Position numbers and translations under genes: made by a program. Positions 1 through 5,073 of a stretch of 5,073 bases of DNA are shown here, one piece after another (position 1 is the stretch's first letter; each line of letters starts with the position of its first letter). Source of the DNA: Pontiella desulfatans (lineage in GTDB: Bacteria; Verrucomicrobiota; Kiritimatiellia; Kiritimatiellales; Pontiellaceae). The notes below the pieces were generated by a model, which was given only the letters and a program-made list of their open reading frames with translations, did no database searches and had not been told where the DNA came from. The DNA lies in contig JARFRL010000007.1 of assembly GCA_029287275.1 (NCBI GenBank), forward strand, positions 1-5,073, written 5' to 3'.

Positions 1-64
1 CACCTGCACCGATTGTGGCGCGTGCTCGGATTCATGCCCGGTCGACGCGATTTCCGCCGGCTAA
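1..64 (+). CDS. 4Fe-4S ferredoxin, 3' end only (partial)
   Basis: Only the last 20 codons are in the window, read from base 2 to a TAA stop at 62-64. They translate as TCTDCGACSDSCPVDAISAG. This contains a complete C-x2-C-x2-C-x3-C-P motif, the classical 4Fe-4S cluster ligand set of small bacterial ferredoxins, followed by the usual V-D-A-I after the last Cys-Pro. Such proteins carry single electrons between redox enzymes in the cytoplasm. In short 2[4Fe-4S] ferredoxins the last CxxCxxCxxxCP lies a little before the C-terminus, as it does at the start of this fragment, but a ferredoxin domain at the end of a larger enzyme cannot be excluded because the upstream part is missing. The gene converges on uxuB and is followed by a strong hairpin terminator 20 bases after its stop. 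Confidence 0.82.
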   Translation, partial: TCTDCGACSDSCPVDAISAG

Positions 65-84
65 GTCGGCTCGCGAATCGACAC

Positions 85-114
85 GAAAAAAGCGGCCGCT
101 TGGCCGCTTTTTTC
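85..114. terminator. bidirectional intrinsic terminator between ferredoxin and uxuB
   Basis: The stem is GCGGCC (92-97) paired with GGCCGC (102-107) around a GCTT loop. It is flanked by six A residues (86-91) and six T residues (108-113) that also pair, with an outer G-C pair at 85/114. Read on the plus strand it ends in a U tract after the ferredoxin stop; read on the minus strand it also ends in a U tract, 21 bases after the uxuB stop. This is the expected form of a terminator shared by two convergent genes. Confidence 0.93.
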
Positions 115-134
115 ATGTCCGCGTCCAACCGCGC

Positions 135-950
135 TCACACACCGCAAAAAGCGGAGAACGCCCCATCGACCGGAACGACGACGCCGCTCACGAACGAGGC
201 CGCGTTGGAAATCAGATAGTGAATCGTTCCATACACTTCTTCCTGCTCGCCGAAACGACGGAACGGCGTTTTGGAGATCACCTGCTGACCCCGCTCGGTA
301 TAGGACCCGGCTTCGATGGTTAAAAGCGCGCGGTTCTGATTGCTGATGAAAAATCCCGGAGCGATCGCGTTGACGCGAATCTTGTCGCCGTATTTGAGCG
401 CCATCTCGGTGGCCATCCAACGAGTGAAGTTGTCGATGCCCGCCTTCGCGTTCGAGTAACCCAAAACCCGCGTCAGCGCTTGCGGCGCGGACATGGATGA
501 GAAGTTGATCACGACGCCCGAGCCCTGCTGCTTGAAGGTTTTCGCGAAGGCCATCGTCGGCATGAGCGTTCCCTTGAGGTTGAGATCGAGCACCTTGGAG
601 TAGTCCTCGATCTTCAGATCAAACACGTCCTGCTCCGGTCCGATCGTCGCGCCGGGCATGTTGCCGCCCGCGCCGTTGATCAAAACATCCACTCGTCCGC
701 ACGTTTCAATGATTTGATCGTGGACCGCTTCAAGCGCGGATTGACTGAGCACGTCGCAGGCGAATCCACAACATTTCTCGGAGATGGCTTTCGCTTCCGC
801 GACCACCGCGTCGACTTTATCTTGAAATAAATCGAGATACACGACGTACGCGCCTTGCTCCTGCAAATATTTCGCGGTACCGCCGGCGAGCACGCCCGCG
901 GCGCCCGTAATCGCGATCACTTTGTCCTGAATATTAAAAAGGTCATTCAT
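135..950 (-). CDS. uxuB: D-mannonate oxidoreductase (fructuronate reductase), SDR family
   Basis: This 271-residue cytoplasmic classical short-chain dehydrogenase matches the SDR-type D-mannonate oxidoreductase group (B. subtilis UxuB/YjmF type, about 275 residues). The inferred reaction is NAD(P)H-dependent interconversion of D-fructuronate and D-mannonate, in hexuronate catabolism. Visible motifs are the Rossmann cofactor loop TGAAGVLAGG (15-24), N-G-A-G (92-95), the structural Asn in LDLNLKG (N124), catalytic Ser152, and Y165-x3-K169 in YSNAK. PGFF (198-201) is followed by the subgroup-typical NQNRALLT (204-211), and the C-terminus ends SAFCGV after a PVDGAFSAF signature. The start is ATG at 950 with GGAG eight bases upstream. 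It is unrelated in fold to the long-chain UxuB of E. coli. It lies 80 bases downstream of a secreted glycan-active protein on the same strand, which fits uronate use. The family call is strong; the exact substrate is inferred. Confidence 0.87.
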   Translation of the reverse strand: MNDLFNIQDKVIAITGAAGVLAGGTAKYLQEQGAYVVYLDLFQDKVDAVVAEAKAISEKCCGFACDVLSQSALEAVHDQIIETCGRVDVLINGAGGNMPGATIGPEQDVFDLKIEDYSKVLDLNLKGTLMPTMAFAKTFKQQGSGVVINFSSMSAPQALTRVLGYSNAKAGIDNFTRWMATEMALKYGDKIRVNAIAPGFFISNQNRALLTIEAGSYTERGQQVISKTPFRRFGEQEEVYGTIHYLISNAASFVSGVVVPVDGAFSAFCGV

Positions 951-958
951 TCAACTCG

Positions 959-962
959 CTCC
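959..962 (-). promoter_or_regulatory. ribosome binding site of uxuB
   Basis: On the minus strand GGAG lies eight bases before the ATG at 950, a good Shine-Dalgarno match. It supports that start codon. Confidence 0.75.
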
Positions 963-966
963 TGTT

Positions 967-995
967 ATGGTCTCAAAGGTTTGAGATATGACCAT
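967..995. promoter_or_regulatory. nested inverted repeats, candidate operator of uxuB
   Basis: The core is a perfect inverted repeat, TCTCAAA (971-977) and TTTGAGA (980-986) with a two-base GG centre. An outer inverted repeat, ATGGTC (967-972) and GACCAT (990-995), surrounds it. Taken together, an 11-base left arm matches a 16-base right arm that carries five extra bases. The site overlaps or directly follows the candidate -10 of uxuB, the usual place for a repressor operator. I do not recognise it as the E. coli UxuR/ExuR site. It could also form an RNA hairpin in the leader, but there is no U tract, so it is not an intrinsic terminator. Confidence 0.5.
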
Positions 996-1014
996 TTTTA
1001 CATAAAGCAGTCAA
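986..1014 (-). promoter_or_regulatory. candidate sigma70-type promoter for uxuB
   Basis: On the minus strand TTGACT (1014-1009) matches five of six bases of the -35 consensus. It is followed after 17 bases by TCATAT (991-986), a weak -10 with three of six matches. This would place the transcription start at about 980, inside the palindrome at 971-986. The -35 is good and the -10 poor, and -10 rules differ in some phyla, so this is only a candidate. If real, uxuB has its own promoter in addition to any read-through from the upstream gene. Confidence 0.4.
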
Positions 1015-1018
1015 GAAA

Positions 1019-1046
1019 TCCGCGGCGGGATTATTCCGCGGCGGGA
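1019..1046. repeat. 12-bp direct repeat across the stop of the large gene
   Basis: TCCGCGGCGGGA occurs at 1019-1030 and again at 1035-1046, four bases apart. The second copy encodes the last residues of the large minus-strand protein; the first lies just after its TAA stop. This looks like a small slippage duplication and has no assigned role. Confidence 0.7.
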
Positions 1047-3985
1047 ATGTGGTGTAGCGTCGTTCCATTGTAGAACGTGGGCTGCCCCTCGGTCACGACG
1101 CCCACCTGAGACGGCGGCCAGCTCTCCTCAATCTCCACCATGGGTCGCCCGTTGAGCTCGATGATCACTCGATCGGCGAGCTTCACGCACCGGAAGAAGT
1201 AGCTTGTTTCAACCTCCAAGTGAACCATGGCCACTTGTGGACGCGACATGGTGTCGGATTCGGCCGTGTCGTCGCTTATTTCTTCGTTCTCTCCCAACGC
1301 CTCGCCCGCGTAATCGCGGATGTAGCGGCCGGTGCGCGAGTCGATGACGATGATTCCGGACGAGTAAAATCCCAGACCGATGAAATTACCAACCTCCTCG
1401 CGGATGTTCACGGAGTTGAAAACATTCGCATACTGCTGCTTCGGTTTGGGCTGATCCGCGTCGTAAAATCTTCCATCCTCCCAAAGATTCGGTTTTCGAC
1501 CGCGCGTCAAGCGGGCGTAACGAACAACCATCTCGTCCGCGGGAATGAGGAACTCCTGCCGAAGATGCTCGAAGTCGCCTTCCAACCAACGGACGTCTAG
1601 TCCAGAAATGATCGATTCGGAACGCAACTCATACACCCAAGACGTAACGTCGCGATAGGACGTGGATTTATCGTACAGATGCCGTCTGGGAATCACCGTC
1701 TTCAGGCTTTTCACGACGGGTTTGAGTTCTCGACCGCCTAGCTTGCCCGACACGATGAGCTTGCGCTCGCGGGTGTCGATCATCGCTTTGACGTAATTAT
1801 CCTTGTCGGCGAAAATCGGGAACACGCCGTAGAGCCGCTCGGCCCCGTCTTCGTATTCATAAAGTTGGGCGTTCACCGTGAACTCATACTGATCCAACAG
1901 GTCGCCTTTGAACGCGCGCCCGATCCGGGAGTGCGAGCGTTGTTCCATGCCGAGATCGCGACTTTGCTGCCATTCTCCGCCATACGACGTTCCATCGTTC
2001 GCGGCGCCCCAGCCCGTCATGTAAACATCATGTTCGTCCCAACCAACCGTGTACGTCGCCGCGTCGAACTCGGCGGCGGAATCGCGGCAGTAAAATCCCG
2101 GCGTTCCCGGGCCCGTGGCTTTCGTGACGATCGGGGTCTCCGGCGTCAGGCTGATTCCGTCGAGGGCGACATCGAAGTATCCTCCGTTTTTCGTGACGCG
2201 CAGTCGGTGCGCGGGGATCTTCGTCTTGCCCATGCCCGGGGGCTTTTCCAAAAACTTGAACGAAGCGGGCAACCGGAATTTATTGGGGACGAGTTTGCCC
2301 GGTTCGATATGATATTGCCACGTGCGATTCTTGGGATTGATGGAAACGATCAAGTCCATTTCTCCATCGCTCCAGGCAACGACCCCGACGTCGCCTTTTC
2401 CATCCACGGGAAAGCGTATATCGGTTTCGAACAGGTAGTTCGCCATTGGCGCGCGGTTCAGATAGCCCTTCGCCACGCCCTTGCTCTCGCTCTGTCGCAT
2501 CGCGCCATCGACGGACATCCACTTTCCGCCGAAAAACGCCCAGCGCTCCGCCCATTCGACATTTTCCCCGTCCGGGAACGAATCACTAAAAGTAGGCTTG
2601 GCCGGAGGCGGATGGTATCCCGGCGAGGTCTCGGTGGTGGGCCCGTCCACCACCAGCTCGCGGTCGAAGAAAAAGACGCGGTCCAAGCCGGTTCCCGGCT
2701 TCCCGTTCCACCAGGCTTTATAGGCCATCCATTTCTCGAAACCGTTCGGTCCCTCGATCACCCGCGGCGCGTTCAGGCCATAAACCGTCGGCTCCACGGG
2801 ACGCTCTTTCGCGTCGAGCAACCCGAAATCCAGAAAGCGAATCTCGGCGTCCTTGGGCGCCCAGGCCCGGACGGCCATCACGTTGTCCTCTTCGCGAAAA
2901 GCGCCTTCGGCTTCTTTTGAAATATCGAAGTTGCTATACGAAACCGCGGGCGCGGCGGATTCGAAAACTTTTTTCCCGTTGATGAACACCTGCACCGCGC
3001 CTTCGTGGCGGATGTTGAGCACGGGCGTTTCCGGAATACCTTTGTCGCAATCGAATTCGCGCCGCACGTAGATCATCTCGTCTTCCCACTTCGTTCGGCG
3101 GGCGAACAATTGCGCGCCGTTGATCTCGTCCGGCGCGCCGAAGCCGCCCTCGCCCGTGCGCCAGCCGGAGTATCGATAGTCGGGCTTCGTCCATTCGCCC
3201 TCGGGCTCCCGCGTGATGTAGCGACCGGTCCATTCGCCGAACTCGCCCGTCGGCAACACGACCTCGTATTCATACGACAACCGCTCGGCGTTGCGCGTCA
3301 GAACCGGGTCGGTGATTTTGTCCTCGTTGCCGAGCCGCGTCGGATTCTCGTTCACCGCGACGCCGAGCTCGCGCAGGCCGGTCCGCGGACTCGCGTTGTT
3401 CGCCGCGTAGAGCAGGTAATAATTCCCGCGATGATTAACGATCTCAGGCTCGCCCAAATCAGCGCTGTCGAGCGAGTCCCATTGCCCGCGCCGTCCGTCG
3501 AGAAGCTGCTCGGGACGATCGGTCGTTTTCCAAGGGGTGGCGTATCGCTGCAGCCAGATTTCGCCTTCGTCTTTGCTGCCGGGCCTTCGGTTCACGGAAA
3601 AGAGCGCGCCGCTTCGATCCTGATGCAGCCGCATCTGCTCGCCCGAAATACCGGACTTCAGCACCGAGGAAAACGGCGCCAGCGGATCGTCGGAAACCGC
3701 GACGCCACGGCCCTCCGCGAAAAGATAGAAGACGCCGTTCCGATAAATCAGATCGTACGGCCCCGGAACCGTGTCCGGCAGAACCGCGGTCGGCGAGGTC
3801 CAGGTGATCAAATCATCCGAAACGACCATTTCGCCGTTTCGTTCGGCGCTCATCGCGAGGTACCGCCCGTTGTGGCGGATCATCGCCCCTTCAAGCGGCG
3901 TGGCGATCGGATTGTTCACGGCGAGACCGACGCTCGCCGTTAAACATAAAACACAAGAAGCCAACTTCCAGACACCACCCGACAT
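1031..3985 (-). CDS. exported multidomain GH43-like propeller protein with concanavalin-like modules
   Basis: The product is 984 residues from ATG 3985. That start has GAGAG six bases upstream and opens a signal peptide: lysine, a hydrophobic run at about 8-20, likely cleavage near SVGLA/V (22-23). An in-frame ATG at 4078 lacks a ribosome site and would bury the signal. Residues about 29-240 and 397-447 look like blades of a GH43-like beta-propeller (repeated NGxYYL/NGRYLA and VSDD motifs, GEPEIVNHRGNYYLLYA at 178-194, IEGPNGFEKWMAYKAW at 410-425). Between them, about 240-391, sits a GH2-type jelly-roll sandwich (WTKPDYRYSGW, GGFG, IYVRREF, VQVFINGKKVF). A concanavalin-like module follows (about 464-649), then a second (about 651-979) that seems split by a 150-residue insert. 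The canonical GH43 acid triad is not evident by eye, so a hydrolase role is inferred. It probably acts on extracellular glycan upstream of uxuB; binding only, or a different lyase-type role, is possible. Confidence 0.75.
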   Translation of the reverse strand: MSGGVWKLASCVLCLTASVGLAVNNPIATPLEGAMIRHNGRYLAMSAERNGEMVVSDDLITWTSPTAVLPDTVPGPYDLIYRNGVFYLFAEGRGVAVSDDPLAPFSSVLKSGISGEQMRLHQDRSGALFSVNRRPGSKDEGEIWLQRYATPWKTTDRPEQLLDGRRGQWDSLDSADLGEPEIVNHRGNYYLLYAANNASPRTGLRELGVAVNENPTRLGNEDKITDPVLTRNAERLSYEYEVVLPTGEFGEWTGRYITREPEGEWTKPDYRYSGWRTGEGGFGAPDEINGAQLFARRTKWEDEMIYVRREFDCDKGIPETPVLNIRHEGAVQVFINGKKVFESAAPAVSYSNFDISKEAEGAFREEDNVMAVRAWAPKDAEIRFLDFGLLDAKERPVEPTVYGLNAPRVIEGPNGFEKWMAYKAWWNGKPGTGLDRVFFFDRELVVDGPTTETSPGYHPPPAKPTFSDSFPDGENVEWAERWAFFGGKWMSVDGAMRQSESKGVAKGYLNRAPMANYLFETDIRFPVDGKGDVGVVAWSDGEMDLIVSINPKNRTWQYHIEPGKLVPNKFRLPASFKFLEKPPGMGKTKIPAHRLRVTKNGGYFDVALDGISLTPETPIVTKATGPGTPGFYCRDSAAEFDAATYTVGWDEHDVYMTGWGAANDGTSYGGEWQQSRDLGMEQRSHSRIGRAFKGDLLDQYEFTVNAQLYEYEDGAERLYGVFPIFADKDNYVKAMIDTRERKLIVSGKLGGRELKPVVKSLKTVIPRRHLYDKSTSYRDVTSWVYELRSESIISGLDVRWLEGDFEHLRQEFLIPADEMVVRYARLTRGRKPNLWEDGRFYDADQPKPKQQYANVFNSVNIREEVGNFIGLGFYSSGIIVIDSRTGRYIRDYAGEALGENEEISDDTAESDTMSRPQVAMVHLEVETSYFFRCVKLADRVIIELNGRPMVEIEESWPPSQVGVVTEGQPTFYNGTTLHHIPAAE

Positions 3986-3990
3986 ACCGA

Positions 3991-4001
3991 TCTCTCTTTC
4001 C
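3991..4001 (-). promoter_or_regulatory. ribosome binding site that fixes the start of the large gene
   Basis: Minus-strand GGAAAGAGAGA contains GAGAG (3996-3992), six bases before the ATG at 3985. The other in-frame ATG, at 4078, is preceded by TGTAAAGTCAA with no purine-rich match. This supports the 984-residue product that starts directly at its signal peptide. Confidence 0.6.
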
Positions 4002-4038
4002 GAGGGTTCACCCCCTCTCCACGCTTGGACTATCAACG

Positions 4039-4051
4039 TTTCAGCCTGAAA
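4039..4051. promoter_or_regulatory. 13-bp palindrome in the divergent intergenic region
   Basis: TTTCAG (4039-4044) and CTGAAA (4046-4051) form a perfect inverted repeat with a one-base centre. It lies 53 bases upstream of the large gene's start and 69 bases upstream of ybaN, where an operator could control either. No convincing -35/-10 pair was found beside it on either strand, and it does not resemble the palindrome before uxuB. Chance occurrence is possible. Confidence 0.3.
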
Positions 4052-4120
4052 AAACCAGATGATTTTCCGACGCGCCATTTGACTTTACACCGCGTGGCCG
4101 ATTGACCACCCTCGCGAAGG

Positions 4121-4510
4121 ATGATTGAAAAATCGAAAATTCTCTATCTATGCGCCGGCTTCTTGCTGGTGGGTCTCGCGACGCTGGGCGTTGTTCTACC
4201 CTTGTTGCCGACCACGCCCCTTTTGCTACTCGCGGCGTGGTGCTTCGCGAACTCCTCCGAAAAGCATCACCGCTGGCTCGTTGAGCACCGCGTGTTCGGG
4301 CCGATCATTCAAGAATGGCAAGAGAATCGGCGCATCCCCAAAAAAGCCAAAATCATCGCGATCGCGTCCATCCTGGTTTTTGGAACCTACGCGGTGGGGT
4401 TCGCGGTCGAAAACATAATCATCCGCGTGATCGGCGGCGTTTTTTGCCTTATCGGTCTACTCTTCGTGGCTCGGATTCCGGTTCGCCAAGATCCGAAGCG
4501 CGCCCCCTGA
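4121..4510 (+). CDS. ybaN: YbaN family (DUF454) inner membrane protein
   Basis: This 129-residue protein matches the DUF454/YbaN family of small inner membrane proteins, whose biochemical role is unknown. The family core is clear: hydrophobic segment from about 8 to 41 containing LPLLPTTPLLLLAAWCFA (26-43), then SSEKHHRWLVEH (45-56), FGPIIQEW (59-66), and IPKKAKIIAIA (72-82) leading into two further hydrophobic segments (about 77-94 and 98-117). The short C-terminal tail is basic, which suggests a cytoplasmic end. ATG 4121 is the only sensible start, since the in-frame GTG at 4094 is followed by a stop. A GAAGG directly abuts the ATG, too close for a normal ribosome site, so initiation may be weak or may use another signal. 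The gene is divergent from the large secreted gene, and its last 62 bases overlap the 3' end of pcm on the other strand. Confidence 0.9.
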   Translation: MIEKSKILYLCAGFLLVGLATLGVVLPLLPTTPLLLLAAWCFANSSEKHHRWLVEHRVFGPIIQEWQENRRIPKKAKIIAIASILVFGTYAVGFAVENIIIRVIGGVFCLIGLLFVARIPVRQDPKRAP

Positions 4511-5073
4511 GCATGGGCACGAACCGCACGCTCAAATCCGGAATCTCTTCGAACGCGGCGCCCGTTTTTTTCAGCACCACCAGTTGCTGAACACCTTCGC
4601 CCACCGGAAGAATCATGCGTCCGCCGTCCTTCAACTGAGGCGGGAGCGCCTCGGGAATTTCGGTCGGCGCGCAGGTGACGATGATCGCGTCGTACGGCGC
4701 GTGCTTCGGCCAGCCCGCGTGTCCATCGCCCGTCTTCACCCGCGCCGAGGAATAGCCCTCCGCCGCGAGCGCGGCGCGCGCGTGGTCGGCGAGCTCGGGA
4801 ATGATTTCGACGCTGTAAACCTCCGCGCCCAGCTCGGCCAGCACCGCGGCTTGATAGCCCGACCCCGTTCCAATTTCCAGGATTCGATCGCCCGACTCAA
4901 CCTCGATCCGTTGGGTCATGTAGGCCACGATGTAGGGTTGCGAAATGGTCTGGCCATATCCAATCGGGCACGGATGATCGCCATACGCGTCGGAACCGCG
5001 GCGGCTTTCGGGAATGAATCGATGCCGCCGAACCGCGCCCATCGCCGCGAGAACGGCCTCGTCGTTCACCCCC
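4449..5073 (-). CDS. pcm: protein-L-isoaspartate O-methyltransferase, 5' end missing
   Basis: This cytoplasmic repair enzyme transfers a methyl group from S-adenosylmethionine to L-isoaspartyl residues in aged proteins, starting their conversion back to aspartate. About 207 residues are visible. Family signatures are VLAAM..V.RHRFIPE (6-21, counted from the Val at 5069), the PIGYGQTISQPYIVAYM signature (35-51), SAM-binding motif I ILEIGTGSGYQ (63-73), an acidic residue after motif I in YSVEII (E88), GDGHAGW (114-120), DAIIVTCAP (127-135), and LPVGEGVQQL (154-163) before the terminal FVPMLRGRA (183-191). The GTG at 5069 could be called a start, but the frame stays open to the window edge and the family normally has extra residues there (RGV-D-E-x-VLAAM pattern), so the true start lies outside. 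About 15 residues follow the usual C-terminal FVPM region and lie in the overlap with ybaN. Confidence 0.93.
   Translation of the reverse strand, partial: GVNDEAVLAAMGAVRRHRFIPESRRGSDAYGDHPCPIGYGQTISQPYIVAYMTQRIEVESGDRILEIGTGSGYQAAVLAELGAEVYSVEIIPELADHARAALAAEGYSSARVKTGDGHAGWPKHAPYDAIIVTCAPTEIPEALPPQLKDGGRMILPVGEGVQQLVVLKKTGAAFEEIPDLSVRFVPMLRGRASDLGEPESEPRRVDR

Noticed and set aside
13..219. 68-residue plus-strand open frame across the ferredoxin end and terminator
   Set aside because: It is out of frame with the ferredoxin cysteine motif, runs through the terminator, and ends antisense to uxuB. There is no independent support.
1865..2920. 351-residue plus-strand open frame
   Set aside because: It is entirely antisense to the large secreted gene, whose propeller and sandwich motifs are clear. 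Its translation is rich in Arg, His and Val with no domain pattern, as expected for an antisense shadow in GC-rich DNA.
3005..3943. 312-residue plus-strand open frame
   Set aside because: Also antisense to the large secreted gene, with a low-complexity Arg/Ala/Val composition and no recognisable motif.
4002..4017. GAGGG...CCCTC hairpin in the leader of the large gene
   Set aside because: A five-base stem in a purine-rich leader is easily a chance match. There is no U tract or anti-hairpin partner to suggest attenuation or a riboswitch.
3986..4078. N-terminal extension of the large protein to ATG 4078 (31 extra residues)
   Set aside because: There is no ribosome site before 4078, and the added residues are charged and would hide the signal peptide. 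ATG 3985 has a suitable GAGAG and a proper signal sequence directly after it.
4079..4084. TTGACT as the -35 of a ybaN promoter
   Set aside because: At 16-18 bases downstream there is only GC-rich sequence or TTGACC, with nothing like a -10 element.
4471..4496. TCGGAT...ATCCGA inverted repeat in the ybaN/pcm overlap as a terminator
   Set aside because: The arms are only six bases with a 14-base loop and no U tract on either strand. Both arms are also coding sequence.

Overview
The window reads as ordinary chromosome from a moderately GC-rich bacterium with a carbohydrate-degrading lifestyle. It holds a large secreted multidomain polysaccharide-type protein beside an SDR-type D-mannonate oxidoreductase, and the tail of a bacterial-type 4Fe-4S ferredoxin. 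This mix suggests an anaerobic or facultative polysaccharide degrader, for example in the Verrucomicrobiota/Kiritimatiellota or a similar group. That placement is an inference from gene content; there is no rRNA or other phylogenetic marker here.

Layout: (1) 1-64, plus strand, 3' end of a 4Fe-4S ferredoxin. (2) 85-114, a strong symmetrical hairpin with A and T tracts, able to terminate both the ferredoxin and the converging gene. (3) 135-950, minus strand, SDR-family D-mannonate oxidoreductase (uxuB, B. subtilis YjmF type). (4) 951-1030, a short gap with a candidate promoter and nested inverted repeats upstream of uxuB. (5) 1031-3985, minus strand, a 984-residue exported protein with a GH43-like beta-propeller interrupted by a beta-sandwich, then two concanavalin-like modules. 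(6) 3986-4120, divergent intergenic region with a 13-bp palindrome. (7) 4121-4510, plus strand, YbaN/DUF454 membrane protein. (8) 4449-5073, minus strand, protein-L-isoaspartate O-methyltransferase (pcm), with its N-terminus beyond the window; its 3' end overlaps ybaN tail-to-tail by 62 bases.

The large secreted protein and uxuB lie on the same strand 80 bases apart and make biological sense together. The first would act on an extracellular glycan, and the second belongs to the hexuronate pathway (fructuronate to D-mannonate), so a uronate-containing substrate such as pectin or a glucuronate-decorated glycan is plausible. The gap between them appears to carry its own promoter and operator, so they may be co-regulated without being strictly co-transcribed. 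The ybaN and pcm genes look like unrelated housekeeping neighbours.

I found no mobile element, CRISPR array, RNA gene or clear new defence or biosynthetic system. The items most worth a second look are the domain architecture of the large secreted protein, the nested palindrome before uxuB, and the ybaN/pcm convergent overlap.
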